Source of the DNA: Zafaria ginkgonis
GTDB taxonomy: Bacteria > Actinomycetota > Actinomycetes > Actinomycetales > Micrococcaceae
Length of the DNA: 64,000 bases
Reading direction: 5' to 3'
Assembly: GCF_039540195.1 (NCBI RefSeq)
Contig: NZ_BAABEO010000001.1
Location: 1 to 64,000 of the forward strand
Shown piece after piece: positions 51,101-58,609 of the stretch. The first letter of the stretch is position 1, and the number at the start of each line of letters is the position of its first letter. The notes under the pieces were generated by a model. The model ran no database searches, was not told the origin of the DNA, and saw nothing but the letters and a program-made list of their open reading frames with translations. The position numbers and the translations under genes were made by a program.

Positions 51101-53790
51101 TCGCGCGGACGCTGCCCACCGGTGAGGTCGAGACGTTTGGCTACGACGCGTGCGGGCGGCTCGTGCTGCACCGCGCCCCCGGCAAAGGCGTGTCCCGGTA
51201 CGGCTACGACAAGGCAGGGCGGCTGACCTTCTCCCAGGATTCCTGGTACGGCACCCGCCGGTTCAAATACAACCTCGCCGGGGAACTGACAGAGACCGTC
51301 AACGGCGTGGGAGGGCGCACCCGGTTCGAGTACGACGTCCGCGGGCGCCTGGTCCGCATCACCGACCCCATGGGCGGGGTGACCACACGCACCTACACCG
51401 AAACGGACCAGGTGGAGTCGGTGACCGACCCGCTCGGACGGGTGAGCACCGCCACCTACGATCCGGCCGGACGCCTGCTGTCCCGGACCGACCCGGACGG
51501 GCACACCACCACCTGGACCTACGACCAGGCCGGCCGGCAATCCTCCACGTCGTTCGACGGGCAGCTGCTCGCCGCCGTCGAACGTGACGTGGCCCGCCGC
51601 CGCGTGATCATCACCGATCACACCGGCCCGGACGGGCTGGCGGTGGAGCACGAGCTGGGCTTCGACCGGCGCGGGCTGCTGACCTCCCGCACCCGCGCAG
51701 GCCTTGGCCTGTCCTGGGAGTACGACGCCGACGGACACCGCACCGCCTTCACCGACGCCAACGGAACCACCACCGCGTACACCCGCGACGCCGCGGGCCG
51801 GGTCACCGGGGTCGGCAATCCCCTGCTGGGTGAGGCCGTGTTCACCCACGATGCCTCGGGGCGGATCACCTCGGCCACCGCCGGGGACCTGGTCCAGGAA
51901 TGGACCTACCGCAACGGGCACCTGTCCGAACACAGCCGCGTTAACCGCGCTGTTCCGGGCGGGGCCGAGGTCACCATGATTGGCCGGGACGACGATGGCC
52001 GGATCACGGGCCTGACCCGCTCCGGTGCCGTGACCCGGTACGGGTATGACGGGGCCGGGCAAATGGTCTCGGCCGCCACCACGGCCCGGAGCGAAGGGCC
52101 GGAAGTTGCCGGACCCCCTGCCGGATCGGAATGGGAGTACGACGCCGGCGGACGCCTGGTGCGCGAAAGCACCCCGGCCGGTTCGCGGGAGTACGAGTAC
52201 GACGCTGCCGGGCAGCTTCTCGCGGTCACCGACGCCGACGGGTCCCGGACGGAGTACGTCCATGACGCGTTGGGCCGCCGTGTCCGGCTCATCGGCCCCG
52301 ACGGGTCCTGGACCGAGTACGCCTGGGGCCCGACCGGACACCTCAGCGGCACCACCGAACGCACCGCCGACGGCGCCGGCACCTCCCGGCACGGACTGTG
52401 GGTGGACGCCCTGGGCGAGCTCGCCGGCATCGACGGCGCGGAGGTGTGGTGGGACACCGCCAACCCCATCCCCGCCCTGGCCGGCATCAGCGGCGGGCAG
52501 GTCCTTTCCCTGCCCGGCGGTGTCACCGGTGTTGGAGACGTGTGGACGGCGCCGGGCTGGCGCGCCGCCCGGCCCACCGACCAAACCGACCCCTGGGCCG
52601 TCATCGGCACCCCCGCCCTTCCCGCTCCCGGCGGAACGGCAGGTGCCGTTTCGGGGTCGGTCGGAGTGCTGCCCGCCGGGATCCGTTTGACGGGCAGCGG
52701 CGGCGTCGACATCGCGGGCCTGGAATGGCTCGGGGCGCGCGCCTATGATCCCGCCGCCCGCGGCTTCCTCTCCACCGACCCACTCGCCCCGGTCCTGGGC
52801 GCGGGCTGGGACGGCAATCCCTATTCCTACGCCGGCAACAACCCGCTGAACGCCACGGACCCCACGGGCCTGCGTCCCCTCACCGACGGCGAACTGAAGG
52901 CCTACGACGGTTCCGCCGGGGGCGCCCTCGCGGCCGCCGGGAACTGGGTCGGAGACAACTGGGAATACCTCGTCGCTGGGGCTGCGATCGTCGCCGGCAT
53001 CGCGCTCATGTGCACCGGCGTGGGCGGCCCTGCGGGGCTGGCCTTGATGATGGGCGCTGGTGCCTTGGTTTCCGGTGGTGTCTCTGTCGCGACCCAAAAG
53101 GCCGGGAACGGCTCAGTCGATTGGGGCCAAGTCGGAGTTGACACCGCCGTCGGCGCCCTCGCCGGCGGTCTGGGTGCCGGTACGGGTGCGATGATCGCGG
53201 CGAGGTCCGGATCCGGTCTGGCGGCTCGTGCAGCTACCGCAGCAGCTGGAGGTGCCGTTGAGGGTGGGGCCAGCGGCGGTGCGAGCTACGCGATGTCGCC
53301 GGGGCCGCATACACCCGGTGGATTCATCCAAGCGACGGGTACGGGAGCCGTCATCGGTGGAGCCACCGGGGGAATCACTGGATACAAACCCCAATGGCTC
53401 GGAATTGCTGACATGAAGACGTTCAAGTATGGACTCTACCGCTCCGGGTATTCGCACGAGGATAGCATTCTGTCGCGCGCGGGGGATTCCGGATTCCAAA
53501 AGGATTTTGGCAGTTTCTGGTCGGCCGATGCTCCAACGTCCGTTCTCCAGGCGCGGAATGACAAGGCGATTCTCCCTGAGTGGTACAACAAGAACGGTGA
53601 GATCACTGGATACAGCCCGCTGAGCATGGGGTATACGGCAAGTTTCCCCGAGGGGACAACAATGTACAGCGGTACCGTACGGCGCCAGATCGGGCTTGAT
53701 GGGACTGTATACCCCGGCGGGACGCCGCAGGTTCTCATCCCTGAGTCTTATAAGCACGGCGTCATAATCGATAAATGGGAACTAAATTGA
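48142..53790 (+). CDS. RHS-repeat polymorphic toxin
   Basis: An 1882-residue protein from GTG 48142 (GGGGGG about 8 nt ahead). Residues 1-270 are a helical T7SS-type N-terminal part. DUF6531 follows (NDPVNTATGNFIEPETDLGF), then about 25 YD/RHS repeats (YDAAGRL-like) and the RHS core end RGFLSTDPLAPVLG with NPLNATDPTGL near 1575. A Gly/Ala-rich membrane-like pretoxin stretch follows (1600-1740), then a variable C-terminal domain of about 130 residues (MKTFKYGLYRSG to the end). That tip is AT-richer than the core, a sign of tip exchange. Its motifs LYRSG, FGSFWS and GGTPQVLIP suggest an ADP-ribosyltransferase-like fold, but this is weak. Confidence 0.9.
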   Translation: MTEFVEMPLLPHSDASDGGRFDYAVAGQVKSAFESAASRLEEHAGSRTSHVSSAKEDFKGHFSEVFQANAATARNDADALASALRTVAGYVGQMISEGHEEDTRRERNNEWVREHNDRNFFEQAGDWLFGEEARPNAQPGKAPAFAPAHAHTGSRETPPPGGGYGGGTSSARPANLRSFAANSRGLDDGLASAPGTLEGHLSSFESRCYWGSIDASGVIAAYRAYLRANENDAKWAVTVADAFAAAGGEGNVSTLSDAAVNEALAAAGVSASRSSLVIDPPTAAGAMPTSGYANDPVNTATGNFIEPETDLGFAGACSNLVLSRMYNSLASGLEVPGVFGPGWASVLDQCLTVSDEGVRWIMADGRAVDFPREGDRWARGVGENYWLTREPATAAGLAELGSLPDGTAEVLVVRDNQGAWWAYSLAGTWLGAGAGPGRTVSVLRENGANGDNGADGGSAVPVARLAHVRGRFLDVEYVDGRVAVVRASDGRRVEYGYDDAGRLTSVATELGARTYRWNEQGLIEAVVSAAGVLEAENTYDEHGRVVLQVTQHGRRTRFAYLPGRVTVVSDEDGTRSNSWIADAKGRLVGVLDSHDLRQSMAYDAHGNLVSFTERDGAVTVHAYDGRGRKTRTVTPEGADLTYGWDGQDRITTLVTESGSVVSYEYADDVSRDPSAIRDPLGGLTELQWRNGLLTRVVDPAGVAVDFTYDGFGDLVATRNAAGDATRIVRDNAGRPVAAISPSGAETRFSYDAAGLLVRREDPDGAVWAFEHDSAGRTTAFIAPDGGRTEVEYAANGELVRTVDPLGRSVERSFDELGNVTAAVLPDGARWCFAHDTLSRLVGITDPAGHDWVREYDKVGTLTAVIDPTGVRTEAASDRRSGTSTLTEAFASSTYSFDEYGRPTRVQGADGSAELVSYDAAGNPVELVDAEGGLTVLGRDVAGRITSVTSPTGALTRYEYDACGRPWRTTDPLGAVVELAYDADQRVIARTLPTGEVETFGYDACGRLVLHRAPGKGVSRYGYDKAGRLTFSQDSWYGTRRFKYNLAGELTETVNGVGGRTRFEYDVRGRLVRITDPMGGVTTRTYTETDQVESVTDPLGRVSTATYDPAGRLLSRTDPDGHTTTWTYDQAGRQSSTSFDGQLLAAVERDVARRRVIITDHTGPDGLAVEHELGFDRRGLLTSRTRAGLGLSWEYDADGHRTAFTDANGTTTAYTRDAAGRVTGVGNPLLGEAVFTHDASGRITSATAGDLVQEWTYRNGHLSEHSRVNRAVPGGAEVTMIGRDDDGRITGLTRSGAVTRYGYDGAGQMVSAATTARSEGPEVAGPPAGSEWEYDAGGRLVRESTPAGSREYEYDAAGQLLAVTDADGSRTEYVHDALGRRVRLIGPDGSWTEYAWGPTGHLSGTTERTADGAGTSRHGLWVDALGELAGIDGAEVWWDTANPIPALAGISGGQVLSLPGGVTGVGDVWTAPGWRAARPTDQTDPWAVIGTPALPAPGGTAGAVSGSVGVLPAGIRLTGSGGVDIAGLEWLGARAYDPAARGFLSTDPLAPVLGAGWDGNPYSYAGNNPLNATDPTGLRPLTDGELKAYDGSAGGALAAAGNWVGDNWEYLVAGAAIVAGIALMCTGVGGPAGLALMMGAGALVSGGVSVATQKAGNGSVDWGQVGVDTAVGALAGGLGAGTGAMIAARSGSGLAARAATAAAGGAVEGGASGGASYAMSPGPHTPGGFIQATGTGAVIGGATGGITGYKPQWLGIADMKTFKYGLYRSGYSHEDSILSRAGDSGFQKDFGSFWSADAPTSVLQARNDKAILPEWYNKNGEITGYSPLSMGYTASFPEGTTMYSGTVRRQIGLDGTVYPGGTPQVLIPESYKHGVIIDKWELN

Positions 53791-54116
53791 GAAGCATTAG
53801 TCTGGATGAGGGTGTCGCACTGCTGCTGAAGTTGTCCGGGTATCTGGACGAGCTTGAAAAAGACGTGTCTGCAGCATGGTTCCGTAAATGCGCGGGTGAA
53901 TTGCAGGAAGGGTTGAACCGGAAGCAACAACTTGAGGTCTGCCGCAATATCCTTCATTCGCTCGACAATGGGCCAGGCCGAATCCCGGACCTTTATTTCG
54001 CCCATCCTGACGGGTCTCCGGATATTGAGCGAACCGACGCATATCTTGAAACCATCCGGGCTGTTCGACGATTTGCAAGGAATGGTGTGCCGCCCTGGTC
54101 GTACTTCATTGTCTGA
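53775..54116 (+). CDS. probable cognate immunity protein of the RHS tip
   Basis: A 113-residue helical soluble protein whose ATG overlaps the toxin's last 16 nt, the usual position of the immunity gene of an RHS toxin. It contains LDEGVALLLKLSGYLDELEKD, ELQEGLNRKQQLEVCRNIL and ends GVPPWSYFIV. Composition matches the AT-richer toxin tip, so they probably moved together. No family is recognised. Confidence 0.7.
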   Translation: MGTKLRSISLDEGVALLLKLSGYLDELEKDVSAAWFRKCAGELQEGLNRKQQLEVCRNILHSLDNGPGRIPDLYFAHPDGSPDIERTDAYLETIRAVRRFARNGVPPWSYFIV

Positions 54117-54134
54117 CGGAAAATTTCAGGAACG

Positions 54135-54938
54135 ATGAACACGAAAAATAGGCGGTCCCGCAAGCGCGAGTCCGGGATGAGCTACTTTGTTTTTGGCGTC
54201 GTCCTCTTATGCGCGACGCTTGCCTTCGTCCTCTTCGGACGGCTCGAGGCGCCATGGCAGGCGTTCGCGGCCCTGGCCGCCGGTACCGCGCTGGGGATTT
54301 GGCTCTTCCGCTTCGGATCGCGTCACGCGTGGGTGTCGCTGCTGTGTCTATTCGGGGCGCTGGCAGTTTGCGTGGTCCTCTTTATGAATGCGGACACGGT
54401 CGGTTCTGCGGGTATCGCCTGGATCGGAGCCTTCGTCGCCGGAACCAACCTGGGCGCGGCATGGAGGCTCGCCGCGACGAAACCGACGGCAAGCGCTGCA
54501 CGCGCTGCAAAAGGCGCAGAAGCTGCATGGGAAGTGGACGGTCAGGAATTCGCGTCCGTGGCGGAGGCCCGGAAGGTGGCCAGTGCCGCGCTGCGGGCCC
54601 TGGACGGGAACGCAAGTGCGCACGTGTACGTCGAGCATGGATCAGCGCGTTTCGAGGTGGCCGGCAGTGCGGGAACGGGGCTGGTGTGCCACCGCAATCC
54701 CGACGTTTCCAAGGAGGCGTCGTGGGCGGCGTTGGTGCGAACCGACCAGGCCGCGGACAACTCCGTGGAGGTTCCGATGGGGGACCTGAAGGGTTCGATG
54801 CCTTCGCGCGTGGTTCACGATCTCCCCTCTGCCGAGGCTGCGCTTTCCGACTTTTTCAAGACCCCGGAATCTACGCCGTCTGGCCCTGAGTGGCTGACGG
54901 GCAATGAGGCTCTGGGCACGCGCCTCACAATCTTCTAG
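54135..54938 (+). CDS. membrane protein with Imm1-like C-terminal domain
   Basis: A 267-residue protein. The first 120 residues hold four membrane helices (FVFGVVLLCATLAFVLFG to IAWIGAFVAGTNLGA). The cytoplasmic C-terminal part from about 135 (EVDGQEFASVAEARKVASAAL, HVYVEHGSARFEVAG) ends with VVHDLPSAEAALSDFF and GPEWLTGNEAL, the pattern of Imm1 immunity proteins, in which a helix precedes a Trp near the C-terminus. AGGA lies ahead of the ATG. A paralogue is at 55443. Confidence 0.65.
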   Translation: MNTKNRRSRKRESGMSYFVFGVVLLCATLAFVLFGRLEAPWQAFAALAAGTALGIWLFRFGSRHAWVSLLCLFGALAVCVVLFMNADTVGSAGIAWIGAFVAGTNLGAAWRLAATKPTASAARAAKGAEAAWEVDGQEFASVAEARKVASAALRALDGNASAHVYVEHGSARFEVAGSAGTGLVCHRNPDVSKEASWAALVRTDQAADNSVEVPMGDLKGSMPSRVVHDLPSAEAALSDFFKTPESTPSGPEWLTGNEALGTRLTIF

Positions 54939-55043
54939 TCGAATGCTTCCTGGACGAGCCGGGCGGCACGCGATGTCCGCGCATGAGGATGTTCGCCGAC
55001 GTCGTGCACCCGGCCACCGCTACAGGCAGGATCCGCAACCTTC

Positions 55044-55343
55044 TTGGAATTTGAAGTAATTCGCGTGGCATATCAGAAGACGTTCTTCCGAGCGGTCGAG
55101 TACAAGCGGTCAGGGCTCTTCGGACTGGCGCACCGGTGGTCATTCGTGCTTGTTGATGCCTCGGGACAGGAACGCAGGGTGGACTTGAAAGAATTGCTGG
55201 ATGCGCTCCTTCCGGAGAAGGATTCCGCGCGTTCGGATGCCTACATGTGCATCGATCGGGCCACGGAACTCTTCAGCAACGGCCAATCGGAGTGGGTTGG
55301 GTATCCTTCCGGAGCTGTCGTCGCTGATTTGAACAACATTTAG
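55044..55343 (+). CDS. small protein, possible orphan immunity gene
   Basis: A 99-residue soluble protein beginning at TTG 55044 or possibly GTG 55065; no ATG is available near the start. Contains FFRAVEYKRSGLFGLAHRWSFVLVDASGQ and VDLKELLDALLPEKDSARSD. Located between two Imm1-like paralogues, so it is plausibly another immunity gene left from an earlier toxin tip. The weak start could also mean it is an N-terminally truncated remnant. Confidence 0.5.
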   Translation: MEFEVIRVAYQKTFFRAVEYKRSGLFGLAHRWSFVLVDASGQERRVDLKELLDALLPEKDSARSDAYMCIDRATELFSNGQSEWVGYPSGAVVADLNNI

Positions 55344-55442
55344 GGCGACGGCCACGGACCGGTTCCACGTCCGGCAGCTATTGGTGCTTCGGTTCGGGCG
55401 AATTTGATTGCGCAAAAATTCTAGTTACAGGTGATTGAAGAT

Positions 55443-56222
55443 ATGAGAGATACGCAGGATTCGTCGCAATTTATTCGCTTTCTGCGAGGGACTTGGACTC
55501 TCCTAGCCATGGCACTGGTTTTCGCGACAGGAATTTTCTTCTCTGCTTTGTCACTGCGTAACGGTTCGAATGGTGTGGAGATCGTCGCCTTGCTTCTTCT
55601 CGGTCTTGCGGGGGGCGGTTTAGTCCGGGGTCTGGTTCGTGAAAATTTGGTGGCGGTCGTTTTCATCGTCCTTGTCGTGGGGGAGTGCGCTCTTCTTTCT
55701 CAGCTCTCTGGCCCCTGGTCCAAGCTATGGCCGGTATTGATACCGGCCAACGCCATTGGGGTGATGGTGGGTAATGTTGTTCGCCAGGGACTACTCGAGA
55801 GCAGGCCACGTATTTCGCGTGACGTGTGGGTAATCAACGGTGCTGAGGAACCACGGACAGAGAGTGCAAGGGCAGTGTCGCTGGCTGAACTCTCATCTTG
55901 GGACAGCGCCAAGTCGGGGCGCTTCCGTGTTGAGCGCAACGGAGGATTGTTTGAAGCGATAGGAAATCCGGTGATGGGTTTCATCGTGCACTGCGCCGCA
56001 AAACTCCAGGAGGAGAGCGACTGGCGGATACTTGGTTCAGTCGAAGGAGGGGACGAAACCGAGATCCGCATACCCTCAGGCCCTGCTTATGCCCCCAGCG
56101 GGGTTGTGGTCGACCTTGAAACTGCACAGGCGGCCTTGCAGGGCTTTTTCCACTACAGGGGCCCTGATCCAGGGCTGAAATGGACATCTGGCGAACAGGT
56201 GTTGGATCTGAAGTTCGGCTAG
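55443..56222 (+). CDS. membrane protein with Imm1-like C-terminal domain (paralogue)
   Basis: A 259-residue protein from ATG 55443 (AGGTGA about 8 nt ahead; GTG 55431 is an alternative). Four membrane helices in the first 120 residues (LLAMALVFATGIFFSAL to VLIPANAIGVMVGNVV) and a C-terminal domain (SLAELSSWDSAKSGRFRVERNG, VVVDLETAQAALQGFF, LKWTSGEQVL) laid out like the product of 54135. The two diverge strongly in sequence, so they may protect against different toxins. Confidence 0.65.
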   Translation: MRDTQDSSQFIRFLRGTWTLLAMALVFATGIFFSALSLRNGSNGVEIVALLLLGLAGGGLVRGLVRENLVAVVFIVLVVGECALLSQLSGPWSKLWPVLIPANAIGVMVGNVVRQGLLESRPRISRDVWVINGAEEPRTESARAVSLAELSSWDSAKSGRFRVERNGGLFEAIGNPVMGFIVHCAAKLQEESDWRILGSVEGGDETEIRIPSGPAYAPSGVVVDLETAQAALQGFFHYRGPDPGLKWTSGEQVLDLKFG

Positions 56223-56552
56223 CTCCTCTGGACCTGCCTCGGCCCTTGCCTATTGCACCGTGCTGGACGTGTCGCGGGAGCACCGCCACTGCCACGCGGA
56301 GGTTTTCCAGGAGTCAGCGCCGAGCCTTGGCACTACCCGCTGGCCAGTTCAACTGAGGCAGGTCAACGAGGTCGCCTCCGAGAACCCGGTGTCCGCTATT
56401 GCGGGAACACCGCAGGGTGTTTGTACTTGGTATCAACGGCAACCTCGGCGTCGACAGTCGCACGGCGGAGCCCGATCAGTACCAGAGCGTGGGATCGACG
56501 TGGAGGCGGTGCCGGGTAACCTCGCCGCTTCCCCTACCGGATGGAGCAGGCC
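56223..56552 (+). other. 330-bp gap, no supported gene
   Basis: Open frames here lack good starts and resemble non-coding or decayed sequence. No hairpin, repeat or promoter is convincing. It separates the toxin/immunity block from the catabolic block. Confidence 0.5.
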
Positions 56553-57896
56553 ATGGTCGTCCTTCACACCGTGATAGCCATCGTCCTCATCATCCTGCTC
56601 ATCATCAGGTTCAAGGTCGACCCGGTGATCTCGCTGATCATCGGCTCGCTCTACCTCGGCCTGGCAACCGGTGTGGGTTTCACGGCGACGATCGTGGCGA
56701 TCGCCGCCGGTTTCGGCGAGATCATGGGCGAGGTCGGCCTGCTCATCGGCTTCGGAGTGCTCATCGGGGCAATGCTCCATGCGATGGGCGCCTTCCGGAA
56801 GATGGTGACGGCACTCGTCAAGGGCGTCGGCGCGCGCCGGCTCCCGTACGCGTTGGCGGCTGCGATGTCGACGATCTTCCCTTCGATCTACGTGGACGTT
56901 CAGGTGGTGTTGGGTTCTCCGGTGGTGCGTGCCACCGGGCCCTTGATCGGCAGGACCGGCTTGCCGCATATGGCCGGGGCGCTCGGGACCGGGATCTTCG
57001 CCGGCTACGTCTTCGTGATCCCGGGACTGGCCGCGGTCTCCATCGCGGGCCTGCTGCACATCCCGCTGGGCATGTGGCTGATCTACGGCTTCCTGATCGG
57101 GCCGGTGACCGCGCTCGTGACGACGTTGATCTTCCGGCTGCTCCTGCGCGGCAACTACTGGAAGCCAGACAGGGACGAAGTGACGGATCCGGCGCTGATC
57201 GAACTGGAGACCACCGAGCTGGTCACGGAGGACACCCGGACGCCCCCGCTGTTCGTCTGCCTGCTGCCCATCCTCGTGCCGCTGGTGATGATCGCGTTCG
57301 GTGCCTTCGCCGAGCTGTTCCAGTTCTCCAACGACTTCATCGCCTTCCTCGGCGACGCCAACTTCGCGCTCTTCGTCGGCCTGCTCGGTGCCTACCTGCT
57401 GTGCCGGGGCACCCTGGGCCTGAAGGGAACGAACACGGCCATGGGCGAGGGCTTCCACACCACCGGCGAGATCCTGCTCATCACCGGCATCGGCGGTTCC
57501 CTGGGCGCCGTCATTGGCGAGACCGGGCTCGACGAGATCCTGGCCGGCCTTTTCTCCGCCGACGCGGCGGCGCCGGTCATCCTCAGCATCCTGCTCGCCT
57601 GGTTCATCGCCGCGGTGCTGCACCTGGCGATCGGGTCGGTGTCGGTGGCAGCCATCACGGCCGCCGGGATCATCGGCCCGGTCCTCGCGTCGATCAGCGT
57701 CTCCCCGCTCGTCATCGGCCTCGCCATCGCCTCGGGGGCGATGTTCGCCCTTCAGGTCAACAGCAACTTCTTCTGGATGTTCAAGGCGCTGCTCGGACTC
57801 TCGACCCAGGGGACCTTCAAGACCCTGACGATGGTCACCTCCATCGCCTCGGTGGTCTCCTTGCCGCTGGTCATGGCAGCGGCGCTCATCGCGTAG
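56553..57896 (+). CDS. GntP-family gluconate/organic acid permease
   Basis: A 447-residue transporter with 12 or more hydrophobic helices. Family features include KVDPVISLIIGSLYLGLATG near the start, GFGEIMGEVGLLIGFGVLIGAM, FPSIYVDVQVVLGSPV and the C-terminal GSVSVAAITAAGIIGPVL. ATG 56553 is preferred over 56541 because GGAG lies about 8 nt upstream. GntP proteins import gluconate or related hydroxy acids with protons. The neighbouring catabolic genes point to an organic acid substrate, but it is not identifiable. It converges on the two-component system. Confidence 0.88.
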   Translation: MVVLHTVIAIVLIILLIIRFKVDPVISLIIGSLYLGLATGVGFTATIVAIAAGFGEIMGEVGLLIGFGVLIGAMLHAMGAFRKMVTALVKGVGARRLPYALAAAMSTIFPSIYVDVQVVLGSPVVRATGPLIGRTGLPHMAGALGTGIFAGYVFVIPGLAAVSIAGLLHIPLGMWLIYGFLIGPVTALVTTLIFRLLLRGNYWKPDRDEVTDPALIELETTELVTEDTRTPPLFVCLLPILVPLVMIAFGAFAELFQFSNDFIAFLGDANFALFVGLLGAYLLCRGTLGLKGTNTAMGEGFHTTGEILLITGIGGSLGAVIGETGLDEILAGLFSADAAAPVILSILLAWFIAAVLHLAIGSVSVAAITAAGIIGPVLASISVSPLVIGLAIASGAMFALQVNSNFFWMFKALLGLSTQGTFKTLTMVTSIASVVSLPLVMAAALIA

Positions 57897-57940
57897 GGCG
57901 GCTTGCGCACCCGAACGAGCCGGACCTGGCCAGTGGCGGG

Positions 57941-58609
57941 TCAGCTGCCCGGGGGGAGCAGCCCCTCGCGGACGGCGGCCAGGGCGGCCTGGGTGCGGGA
58001 GCGGAGGTTGAGTTTGCCCAGCACGTTGCTCACGTGCGTGCGTGCGGTACGTTCGCTGATCCGCAGTTCGCTGGCGATCTCCTGGTTGGACCTGCCCTGC
58101 CCCACCAGCGCCAGCACGGTGCGTTCGCGCTGGGTCAGGGAGGAGATGCCGGTGGGCGGGGACAGCCTGGCCCGGGTCAGGTGCTTGGCCACCGCCGTAT
58201 CGATGAAGACCTCATCGCGCGAGGCGGCGCGGAGGGCGCTGGCCACCTCCGTCGGGCCGGCGTCCTTGAGCAGGTAGCCGGAGGCTCCGTGCTCAAGCAC
58301 CGTGTGCAGGCGCTCGGTTTCCCCAAAGCTGGTCAGCACCACCACCTTGACGTCGGGGTAGCGGCTGGTAATTTCCGCCGTCGCGGAGACGCCGTCGAGC
58401 CGGGGCATCATCAGGTCAAGGAGGACGACGTCGGGCAGTTCCCCGTGGGCCGACATGTCCGCTAGCTTTTCCAGCGCCTCTTGCCCGTCGCTGGCTTCGC
58501 CCACGGCCTCGATGTCCTCCAGGACCTCGAAATACGCCTTGATGCCCCGGCGGACCACCGCGTGGTCGTCAACAATGAGCACCTTCAGGGTCGGCACCGG
58601 ATCGGTCAT
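57941..58609 (-). CDS. NarL/LuxR-type response regulator
   Basis: A 222-residue regulator with a receiver domain (KVLIVDDHAVVRRGIKAYFE, phospho-acceptor Asp in DVVLLDLMMPRLDG, Lys in GYLLKDAG) and a C-terminal LuxR HTH (LTQRERTVLALVGQG, NQEIASELRISERTARTHV). Start MTDPVPTLKV at 58609, whose A overlaps the last base of the kinase stop codon, so translation is coupled. It acts with the kinase at 58609-60129. Target genes are unknown; the divergent or convergent GntP and the SDR are candidates. Confidence 0.93.
   Translation of the reverse strand: MTDPVPTLKVLIVDDHAVVRRGIKAYFEVLEDIEAVGEASDGQEALEKLADMSAHGELPDVVLLDLMMPRLDGVSATAEITSRYPDVKVVVLTSFGETERLHTVLEHGASGYLLKDAGPTEVASALRAASRDEVFIDTAVAKHLTRARLSPPTGISSLTQRERTVLALVGQGRSNQEIASELRISERTARTHVSNVLGKLNLRSRTQAALAAVREGLLPPGS

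Noticed and set aside
48253..53097. A 1614-residue open frame antisense to the RHS toxin
   Set aside because: It is a by-product of the high-GC codon pattern: no domains, no good start, composition of Arg/Gly/Pro repeats. The sense frame has clear RHS motifs.
56223..56552. Possible small gene upstream of the GntP permease
   Set aside because: Frames lack ribosome binding sites and recognisable composition; treated as non-coding.
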